64,000 bases of DNA from Plasmopara viticola. Taxonomy: Eukaryota; Oomycota; Peronosporomycetes; Peronosporales; Peronosporaceae. Both the position numbers and the translations under genes were made by a program. The stretch lies in NCBI GenBank assembly GCA_001695595.3, contig MBPM02000010.1:1240001-1304000 (forward strand). Reading direction: 5' to 3'. The notes beneath the pieces were generated by a model that saw only the letters and a list, made by a program, of their open reading frames with translations, did not search any database and was not told the DNA's origin. Below, one piece after another: positions 56,503 to 64,000 of this stretch (its first letter is position 1; each line of letters starts with the position of its first letter).

Positions 56503-59500
56503 ATGCGATCTGAAGCATTAAGGCGCCTGCGTGAGGAAATTGACGCTGCGTTCGAAGCTCAGCGACAGTTCAAGACGAAGAGAAGAAAATATGTACGCAA
56601 TGGGACAACGTTGACGCCGAAATGGGCTGAAGTCACGGCGATATTGGCGTCTGTAGGTGATCCAGTACCTGAAAAAGCAACTTCTGTACGTGTTGCAAAG
56701 CCTGTAAAGCCTGTCAGCCGTCAACACAAAGGAATAAGGCAGCAGCAAATGACAAAGAAGGAAGTGCATTCATTGTTGCATCATGTTATGGAGGAATGGC
56801 ATCGAATTGCGAGTAAAGCGGCGAATACTGAGAAGCTTTTCATTCGAGCTCAAAGATGGCGAGAGCAACGCGTCTTAACCACGACATTTATCCTTTGGAG
56901 ACAAATGAGCATTTATCACTCAGCCCTTCATGCAGCAGCAAGAGAAGTGAGGGTCCGGGTACAATTTATTGCGCTGCACGTAAGTTGGATGAGGTGGGCT
57001 TTTACCCACCGCCAAGCAGTGAAAAAAAAAGATTTTTACCACAAAAGACGAGCGAGAATATGCTGCAAATCGTTTTGTTCATGGGTACAGAGAACGGAAA
57101 AGCGAACACAGCTTCGAATTTACGAAAAGAAAGCCGTGCGACGACTTGTTGGTCGATATTGGAGATGGTTCTTGGCAGCAATCAAGGTGCAACGCATGGT
57201 ACGATTCGCAGTTGAGCAGTTCATGAGGCTTCAAATTCTCAAGCAAAAAGAACGTTTTTTTCAAAATTGGACTGAAAGCATTGAGCAGCGAAAGCGCTGG
57301 CAATTTGCTGCTCGATGGAGTGAACGACGAAGTTTAGGAGATGCTTTCGATTGTTGGAGAGATTTAATTTACGACATCAAACGGATGCGTCGCGTGTTGC
57401 AACGTGCCACTCGACGTCAATGTCGCTGTAAACTACAACGCACCATTACCAGATGGAGTGTGTATGTACAACGTGCACGCAGTCAAAAGCAACGGCTTGC
57501 TTTTGTTCTTTGTATGCTACAACGTCGTCGAGCATTTACGAAGTTGAAAGTGCAGATATACTTTGCACGCAAGAGAGATAAACAATTGCTGGATTGGAAG
57601 ATCCGACGAGCTTTATGGACGTGGTTTCAGCGTTCCTATCGAGACCGAACATTGCGACTTCGTGTCAATTTCTTGAATGAAAAGCATGAGCGTTGGATCC
57701 TACGTACTACAGCTTGGCAACCTTGGCGACAGAATTTTCAACGTTCTGTTAAATTCCGAAGCTTTCATTCAAAGCAACAAGCCAGACGGGTACGAGAATG
57801 CTGGATGGCGTTTGTATCTGTGATTGATTATATAAAAGAATTGCAGACTCTAGTTGGAACGTTAAAAGATATGCGTGAAAAGCGTAAAGCGCAACTGGCA
57901 ATTGACGTGTGGCAAACCCGAGTTAAGGTGTGGCATGAGAATAAGACGACAGTTGCAAAATGTGCGGCGTTTGCTAAGCGTAAGATACTGGTGAAGACAA
58001 TCAAGAGTTGGAAACGAGCTAGGTATATTGCAAATAGAGACAATGTCATGAATGCTACGGCAATGAAACACCTGACGAGCAAAATGCTACGGCATTGGGC
58101 CAAATGGGCATTTTGGAGCAGACGGGAGCTTGGGAAACGGATTGCTCTTGTACGAGAACGCTCTCGACAGAGACGAATGGAGTGGTGCGTTGCTCAGTGG
58201 AAGGAAGCAGTGTATGATGGACACAGGAAACTTTGCAGCAAGAGGTTCAACGCGTGGAAAGTGGCGATTGCAATGCACCATCGGCAGAACCACTTAAAAG
58301 AATTGCGGTATTTAGTGCAACTTCGCTGGCGGTGGCAACGCTGGAAGGTCAAAGTTTTGCAATGTCAGGATCTGCGTGCAAAAGCATGCAAAGTTCGAAC
58401 ACTAAGTGAAAAGCGTGTGTTATATTGTTCGTTGGTCATAGTTTGGCTCTGCAAAACTCGTCGGTACGCGTTAGGAGCTAGCAAAGTAGCTGCAGTAGCT
58501 AATCAACACGCAATCATGTGTGCATTTGGTCAATGGAGAGAGCGTCAGCAACGTTCAAAAGCAGCGCAAGTTGCGTGCGACTTCAAGCGCCACCGATTAC
58601 AAACTCGACACTTTCAAGTACTTTTTGAGCAAACTATTGGCCACAAACGCACCGCTGTTGCCTATGACAGGCATCGGCGTCTATTCCAGTCAGTCAACGG
58701 CTGGAAAAAGTTTTCAACAGGGCAAACGCGACAGCGCGAGGCGAAAATTTGCTTTTGGCGGCGTAGGATGCAACAGGCTGTTCATTCGCTGCACACAAAT
58801 GCAGCAAACTCAATTGTGAGTCGAACGCAATGCCTTGAAGCGGACTCGTGGTATGATCAAGCGTTGCTTCGAAGCGTCTTTTCAAATTGGTTTGCAACCG
58901 TTCAGCAGATGCTTTTCTATCAGTCAATACAACAGCGTGTTGCATGGAAAGTTCTTGCATGCCGTGCCTTTCGTGTATGGCGTGAGACTTGGCTTGAAAA
59001 GCAAAAGCTCGTAAAAGCTGCTGAGTTTCACGCTTTGGCGTTGCTTACACGTTCCTGGCATGAACTGGTTCGCGTTACAAAGCGACGTCAAGTCGCGCTA
59101 GCGATGTGGTGCTACACGATGACGAGGATGCGTTTGCAATTGACTTTTGATCATTGGAACCATTTTGCCACTCTTCGACGTGGCCAAGATGCGATTGCGG
59201 CCAGTCTGTATCGGATGCAAGCGCAGCGAACGATGCAACGGTTTCTGGTAGCGTGGCAATTATTGGCCACTAGTTGCAAGATGGCTTCCCAACGAGAACA
59301 GCGAGAGTTGCGTCAGTGGCGACACATTTGCTGGCATCAATGGAAAATGTGGCGACTTTCGTGTCGATGGCAGCGTTGTCGAGAACACCAACTGATCAAC
59401 AAAGTGTTTTCTCGAGGTATCAAGCGCTACGCTCTTCGGCAACAAGTGTGTCGTGAGATTTGCATGCATTCAGCACAAAGTTTGTTGCATCGGTCCCTCG

Positions 59501-59856
59501 CTCAGTGGCGTCTGGAGTGGTGGATACTTTGCAGTCAACAGAAGCTCCAGGAAGACTCGAAAAGAAACGTTTTGACCCATTGGAAGTCGTTCGTGGTGGC
59601 CTGTCGCCAAAAGAGGCGGTGGCCACACTTTAGCCGGCAATTGCATCGCGCACAGACGTACGCTACGACGCAAAGTCAAAGACCGGGGGTCACTTTCCGC
59701 GAGTCGAGAGCGTTGCAAGCGCAGCTCAAGCGAACGCGCATCTTGATGATTCACGTGCTCCATGCGTGGCGCATTGTCGTAAAGACTCGGCGTCGAAAGC
59801 TGATAGCAATGTCGAACTCGAAGAAGCCACGTTCGTCTCGAGAGCGAGCATGGTAG
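56503..59856 (+). CDS. Sfi1-like centrin-binding repeat protein, at least 1,117 aa
   Basis: A long, strongly basic, helical protein built of about 25-30 irregular repeats of 25-40 residues with the pattern hydrophobic-x3-(F/L)-x2-W-(K/R), for example LVGRYWRWFLAA, LLHRSLAQWRLEWW and LKELRYLVQLRWRWQRWK. This is the signature of Sfi1-type proteins, which bind a centrin per repeat along one long helix at centrosomes or basal bodies. That fits an organism with flagellated zoospores. The first in-frame ATG is at 56,503. The frame is open to 56,386 without an ATG. A spliced start is also possible: ATG at 56,330, exon to 56,374 (MPTPPDVLPLAPSPK), GT-AG intron 56,375-56,451, rejoining in frame, which would give 1,149 aa. 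No catalytic domain. Stop at 59,856, only 70 bp before the target-site duplication of retroelement E. Confidence 0.8.
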   Translation: MRSEALRRLREEIDAAFEAQRQFKTKRRKYVRNGTTLTPKWAEVTAILASVGDPVPEKATSVRVAKPVKPVSRQHKGIRQQQMTKKEVHSLLHHVMEEWHRIASKAANTEKLFIRAQRWREQRVLTTTFILWRQMSIYHSALHAAAREVRVRVQFIALHVSWMRWAFTHRQAVKKKDFYHKRRARICCKSFCSWVQRTEKRTQLRIYEKKAVRRLVGRYWRWFLAAIKVQRMVRFAVEQFMRLQILKQKERFFQNWTESIEQRKRWQFAARWSERRSLGDAFDCWRDLIYDIKRMRRVLQRATRRQCRCKLQRTITRWSVYVQRARSQKQRLAFVLCMLQRRRAFTKLKVQIYFARKRDKQLLDWKIRRALWTWFQRSYRDRTLRLRVNFLNEKHERWILRTTAWQPWRQNFQRSVKFRSFHSKQQARRVRECWMAFVSVIDYIKELQTLVGTLKDMREKRKAQLAIDVWQTRVKVWHENKTTVAKCAAFAKRKILVKTIKSWKRARYIANRDNVMNATAMKHLTSKMLRHWAKWAFWSRRELGKRIALVRERSRQRRMEWCVAQWKEAVYDGHRKLCSKRFNAWKVAIAMHHRQNHLKELRYLVQLRWRWQRWKVKVLQCQDLRAKACKVRTLSEKRVLYCSLVIVWLCKTRRYALGASKVAAVANQHAIMCAFGQWRERQQRSKAAQVACDFKRHRLQTRHFQVLFEQTIGHKRTAVAYDRHRRLFQSVNGWKKFSTGQTRQREAKICFWRRRMQQAVHSLHTNAANSIVSRTQCLEADSWYDQALLRSVFSNWFATVQQMLFYQSIQQRVAWKVLACRAFRVWRETWLEKQKLVKAAEFHALALLTRSWHELVRVTKRRQVALAMWCYTMTRMRLQLTFDHWNHFATLRRGQDAIAASLYRMQAQRTMQRFLVAWQLLATSCKMASQREQRELRQWRHICWHQWKMWRLSCRWQRCREHQLINKVFSRGIKRYALRQQVCREICMHSAQSLLHRSLAQWRLEWWILCSQQKLQEDSKRNVLTHWKSFVVACRQKRRWPHFSRQLHRAQTYATTQSQRPGVTFRESRALQAQLKRTRILMIHVLHAWRIVVKTRRRKLIAMSNSKKPRSSRERAW

Positions 59857-59936
59857 CCCTGGACTTCAGCGCGCGATCAAAATGTTTAATACTTGAAACA
59901 CACGGTGTGATGGCAAGGTTATGCTCTGTAGTATTG

Positions 59937-61081
59937 TAAATGTAATGTATTACGTTATCGCGTTGCCAAGGTATGCACGTGCTAGGCTCAGTCTGGCTAG
60001 TCCACGGCATAGAGTGGTGTCCGCATACGTCGAGTCTCGTTCGGCGGGCAGTGCATCCAGCACCGAGGTCGTATGGGTCTTCCATTTCTTTCGGTCTTGT
60101 GCAAGGGTACGTACCACTTCAAGGTCTTGTGCTATCCGGAGTCGAAAGCCGGAGCCACGGGAAACAAGGTTGTGGTCGAGTGTCGAGGGGAGCGTGGTGC
60201 GGGGACGTCCGCGCCATTTTGCTGCGGTGGAGAAGAAGTAGGCGCATCTGGAGGTTAGCTGGAATGTCGGGATAGCGGCGAAGTACATGGCCAAACAGGC
60301 GCCAGCGAGCTTGTGTCAGTCGTAGTCTCAGCGGCCGCTCATCACAGAGGTCGTAGAGTCTTGCATTCGAAATGGGTCGGGGGTAGCGATAGCCAAGAGC
60401 GTAGCGAAGCTGGCGGCGATGGAAACTCTCGAGGCCGTGGAGCTCTGACTTGGTAAGAGCCCAGTTGTACAGCAGAATCGGTAGAACGTAGGTGTTGTAC
60501 AATCGAATGCGTGTCTTGGGTGAGATGAACGTGGGGCGGAGCCAGACGGACCAGAGGCGGTGGAGCGCGAGGGTGGCCAGGGACTTGCGTCGGGATAGAT
60601 CTTTGATATCGCCGAGGAGTGTTCCGAGCTTCTTAGTGTGGTGCCAGGTTTCTTCTCGGGATCGGGCGTGTCGAGTGGCGCCCGACGGGTTGCAGTGGCG
60701 GCGGATTTCGGTGACTTCGGTCTTGGCTTTTTTTTTTTTTTTTCAGGGTTAGAAGGAAGTCATCAATGCGGTGCTCACCTCTATCGTAGATCTTGGTTTC
60801 TCGGAGGCCAAGGATATCGACGCGGTAGCGCCGGAGTTCTTCGGAGAGTGTTTCGTGCTTCTTGCGCTTCGAACCTAGAGAATTCACATTAAAGGAGCCA
60901 ATCCGGATGCGGTTGGCGCGGTTAAGGGCGTGGAAGGGGGTTTGGCCTGGTGCTGGAGACCGTCGCGTCGAGGGTGAGACTCGTTAGAGACCTGCAGATG
61001 CCCGAGAGCACCTGCCCGAAGCGCGCGAGCATTAAGCCCCCGCGCTTGGAAGGAGGGCGTCACCCCAACCTTTTCCGAAAA
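59937..61081 (-). mobile_element. Long (1,145 bp) internally deleted non-LTR element, copy E
   Basis: Minus-strand copy of the long form. The 5' end is at about 61,081 and the 3' tail (TAATACATTACATT) at about 59,937. An 11-bp target-site duplication, CTGTAGTATTG, lies at 59,926-59,936 and 61,082-61,092. It has the same endonuclease-to-RT-tail deletion as copy D, with a longer A-run at the junction (the T run at about 60,728-60,744 on the plus strand). A 2-base deletion relative to copy D (near 60,240) shifts the frame of the RT tail. It lies antisense, just past the Sfi1-like stop codon, and may overlap that gene's 3' untranslated region. Confidence 0.92.
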
Positions 61082-61092
61082 CTGTAGTATTG

Positions 61093-62387
61093 GTTACTAC
61101 AATATACTTAGACGTAAGGGCAAACAGCGAATAAGGAGTGACGTTGTATTTAATTAAGACTCAAAGAACGAATGGTTTTGTTACCCGCACCTAAGACCCA
61201 ATGTAATAGAAACAGTACCCCAGGGTCGGAACACTGGACGTGACTTAACCGCTAACTATGCGTGATAGAAATATATTAAGCGTTAATTTTACATGTCCAC
61301 ATAAGTATTAAGGGTGCAAACTTCAACGCAAAACCTGTAATTGTAGCGGCTGAAGTATCGGTTCACTGCACGGTTCGGTGCCCGTGAACCGCAGATCGGC
61401 ACATACTATTGAGTCGTATACGGACGGACCAAGATAGCCAGCCACTCATTGCATAAGAGAAATGTCATAGAGCATCGGTCGAAAATGATGAGCTTAACTA
61501 TTTTGCTTTCCTGAAGCGCGCGGCGCATGGAGGAGTGAATTCTACATGAGATTGCTGATTCGACTTTAAAGTAGACATTAAATCGCGTGTAGTTGTATTT
61601 GCTACGGACTCTTCTATTGAGTACAATCGTTCGACAGATCTTATATCGATGACATTTATCATTTGTCGTCGTCGATCTGCTATGACGCTATACATGAACT
61701 ACATTCACGACACTGCCAATTTAGTTTGATAGTACTTATATTACTACTGCACTAGTACTGGTGGACAGATTCAATCGCCAAGATGGCCCAAGATGGCTTA
61801 CACGACAGTGAAAAAACCGCAACCTTTGTCGCGAAGTTGCAACTCACATTTGGGTCGTCTATCAGCAAATTGGGAGGAAAGTACTCAAATTAGAAAACGG
61901 TTTAACCGGCTACTTGTTGTTTGACTTTTTAGAAAAAGAAAAGAACTTCAGCTTGTTACAATCAACCATCTCATGTTGGCGACTCTTGAGCGTGTTTGTT
62001 TGCGGCTTTGAGGGGCCAACCAGTCACATTTCTCACTAAATTAGCAATGAGCCAGCAATGTCTACTATTGTCGTCGTTAGGTATGAAATAAAATAGTGCA
62101 CGGATGTAAAGCTATCATGGTTTTGTTCAACCTCGGCCTTGACAATTTAACACAACTTGCAAGTTCTTGCTAAAACATTCTTTTTTTCCAGTCACGACGG
62201 ACAAATACTGCAGCACAAATTCGAAAGAAGAATGCGACTGGCGACAGGCTCGAGCAGTCTAACCACACGTTGACATCAAATTCTCCATGGAAAGTATCCG
62301 CCGTTTTAAACCATAAGCAACAATGTAAAGCAAGAGCGGATACCTCTACTGAAACGACTATCACAATGACCACGCCACTTTGTTCGC
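61093..62387. other. Gene-free stretch upstream of the subtilase
   Basis: No supported gene or repeat. The minus-strand frames here have no domains. Confidence 0.5.
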
Positions 62388-62403
62388 GTTCATTCCTCAA
62401 TTC
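62388..62403 (+). promoter_or_regulatory. Inr/FPR-like cap site, subtilase gene
   Basis: GTTCATTCCTCAATTC matches TCATTYYNCAWTT exactly in its core, 78-93 bp upstream of the ATG at 62,481. Confidence 0.6.
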
Positions 62404-62480
62404 ACCTTCCAGGTTTCTAACGAGCGTTAGAAGCCCCTGCAATCGATTCGTATCCAGCGTGACGCAACAAGACGCAAACT

Positions 62481-63935
62481 ATGTTGCGGCTTGGTTTTGC
62501 GTCCTTTTCTCTTGCGACTGCCGTGCTCACATTTGCCGTGTCGGGTACTCCAACTGGATTGATTGGCAATTTAGTGGGTACAATCACAGAGGTAACCCCG
62601 TCGCTAATCTCGTCATTGGTCAAGGTCGTAAGCCCCCGATATGACCCGCACCGATTCGTCGTGATCATGAATGATGACATCAAGCCAGTCATCAACGCTG
62701 CTGCCAATCCTAGCACGGGTCCTTGGACGGAAGATGAACGAGCTGAGAACATTCAAAATATTGTCAATGCCCTCAAGCACCACGCCCAAGAGACGCAAGG
62801 TCCAGTGACGCAAGTGCTCGAGGAAGCGGGATACAAGTTCACAAGCAGCTGGATTAGCAACACAATTGAAGTGGTCGATTGCCCTGCAAATCTCGTGCAG
62901 CAGATCCTCGGTAAAACGATGGTAAAGGAAGTCATCTATGACGTTATTGTCGATCACGACGCCATTGAGTCGGATACCGATGAGATAAATTCGACAATTT
63001 CTCCTGGGTGGGGTGTCATGAAAATTAACGCGCCGAATGTGTGGGCCAGAAATAATACCGGGCAGAATATCGTCGTTGGCAATATCGATACCGGTGTGCG
63101 CAGTACCCACGAGGCTGTCGTCACCAACTGGGTCGGCCACTACGGATGGTATGATCCAGCAGAGCAGACTGCAACGCCTTTTGATGCCAATGGCCACGGA
63201 ACCCACACGATCGCTACCATTGCTGGAGGCAGAGGATTGGGCGTTGCACCTGGTGCCAAGTGGATGGCTTGCAAGGGGTGTGGGGCAAAAGGTTGTACTC
63301 TGTCCCTTTTGATTGCATGTGCAGAGTTCATGTTGTGCCCCACAGACACTGACGGGAACGATTGCGATCCGACTAAAACTCCGCACATTGTGAGCAACAG
63401 TTGGGGAAAAGGCCAAGGCATGCGCTACTTTCAACCAAGTCTTGATGCTTGGCACGCTGCTCGCATTATTCCAGTCTTTTCGGCCGGGAACTTGGGCAGA
63501 AAAGGATGCAGTTCGGTAGGATATCCAGGCGACTCGCCCGATGTCTTGGCATCTGGAGCCACCGACATGAACGACGTCTTGGGCGTCTTTAGTGCGCTTG
63601 GACCGTCCGTGAAAGGCCTTGTCAAGCCTGATTTTTCGAGCCCTGGCGTAAACATTTTCTCTGCTTGGAATCGCGGCGACTCTGATTACAAATTGATGTC
63701 AGGAACGAGCATGGCTGCGCCTCATCTCGCTGGTACAATTGCCTTGATTCTGAGTGCTCGTCCTGGCTTGAGTTTCCGAACGATCAAGACGTTGCTTATC
63801 AGTACGACCGAACAGAATTTGCCAGAAGCTGCCTTGACGTGCGGTGAAACGCCGGACGATGTATTTCCAAACAATCAGCACGGCCACGGCCGCATCAATG
63901 CAGAGAAGGTCGTGAATGCTGCACTTGCGCTGTGA
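62481..63935 (+). CDS. Secreted subtilisin-like serine protease (peptidase S8), 484 aa
   Basis: Extracellular endopeptidase. Signal peptide 1-22 (LGFASFSLATAVLTFAVSG). An inhibitor-I9-type propeptide spans about 55-160 (HRFVVIMNDD..., ending in VIYDVIVDHD). The S8 catalytic domain runs about 175-484, with Asp203 (NIDTGV), His239 (NGHGTHT), oxyanion Asn337 (FSAGN) and Ser410 (SGTSMAAPH). All key residues are present, so it should be active. Several cysteines (264, 267, 272, 280, 286, 295, 343) suggest disulphides in a secreted enzyme. Ends shortly after the domain, with no C-terminal extension. No intron. The ATG at 62,481 is the one that yields the signal peptide. Likely roles are host protein degradation or wall remodelling; the substrate cannot be told. 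Confidence 0.94.
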   Translation: MLRLGFASFSLATAVLTFAVSGTPTGLIGNLVGTITEVTPSLISSLVKVVSPRYDPHRFVVIMNDDIKPVINAAANPSTGPWTEDERAENIQNIVNALKHHAQETQGPVTQVLEEAGYKFTSSWISNTIEVVDCPANLVQQILGKTMVKEVIYDVIVDHDAIESDTDEINSTISPGWGVMKINAPNVWARNNTGQNIVVGNIDTGVRSTHEAVVTNWVGHYGWYDPAEQTATPFDANGHGTHTIATIAGGRGLGVAPGAKWMACKGCGAKGCTLSLLIACAEFMLCPTDTDGNDCDPTKTPHIVSNSWGKGQGMRYFQPSLDAWHAARIIPVFSAGNLGRKGCSSVGYPGDSPDVLASGATDMNDVLGVFSALGPSVKGLVKPDFSSPGVNIFSAWNRGDSDYKLMSGTSMAAPHLAGTIALILSARPGLSFRTIKTLLISTTEQNLPEAALTCGETPDDVFPNNQHGHGRINAEKVVNAALAL

Positions 63936-64000
63936 TAGTTTTGCAGGTCTTTTCCACAATGTTTTACATTTTTTTATGATAATGTAGTAAATATACATGT
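63936..64000. other. 3' flank of subtilase
   Basis: 65 bp after the stop codon; AT-rich, with AATGTAGTAAATATA near the end. Nothing more can be said. Confidence 0.4.

Overview
The window is nuclear DNA from a plant-pathogenic oomycete of the Peronosporales, most likely a downy mildew of the Plasmopara or Phytophthora type. The evidence is two secreted proteins with degenerate RxLR-EER signatures, two copies of an AA17-like secreted copper monooxygenase, a GPI-anchored temptin-like protein, very short introns (62-65 bp in MCM7), and an oomycete Inr/FPR-like cap site (TCATT-YY-N-CA-type) a few tens of bases before most start codons. The species cannot be named from the sequence alone.

Layout. 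1-4,777 is gene-free and holds a decayed Ty1/copia element on the minus strand (about 2,150-3,900). 4,778-6,160 (-) and 19,563-20,942 (-) are two intronless effector paralogues of 460 and 459 aa. They are separated by 13 kb of eroded sequence that carries two short retroelements. 23,169-26,562 is a housekeeping island: a TPR-HSP70 fusion chaperone (-), divergent from the NatC catalytic subunit NAA30 (+). About 31,610-37,165 is one large imperfect palindrome whose arms each carry an AA17-like gene, transcribed outward. 37,388-39,560 is a decayed Ty3/gypsy element (-) with its LTR. 44,930-45,505 (-) is the temptin-like surface protein. 53,844-59,856 is a second housekeeping island: MCM7 (four exons, -), head-to-head with a large Sfi1-like centrin-repeat protein (+). 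62,481-63,935 (+) is a secreted subtilisin. The rest is AT-rich, stop-filled DNA with a few hairpins, LTR remnants and a broken tRNA-Ala copy.

The most unusual element is a family of internally deleted non-LTR retrotransposons. Five copies lie in the window: two of about 1.14 kb and three of about 0.32 kb. All share the same 5' end and the same 3' end with a pentanucleotide tail, and all lack the reverse-transcriptase core. Four of the five are flanked by perfect 11-13 bp target-site duplications, so the deleted forms themselves have been mobilised. The short form is built from three pieces of the long form, like a SINE made out of its own LINE.

Functionally, the secreted genes (effector pair, AA17 pair, temptin-like protein, subtilase) fit host interaction and the extracellular matrix. 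The chaperone, NAA30, MCM7 and Sfi1-like genes are core cell functions in compact islands between repeat-rich stretches.
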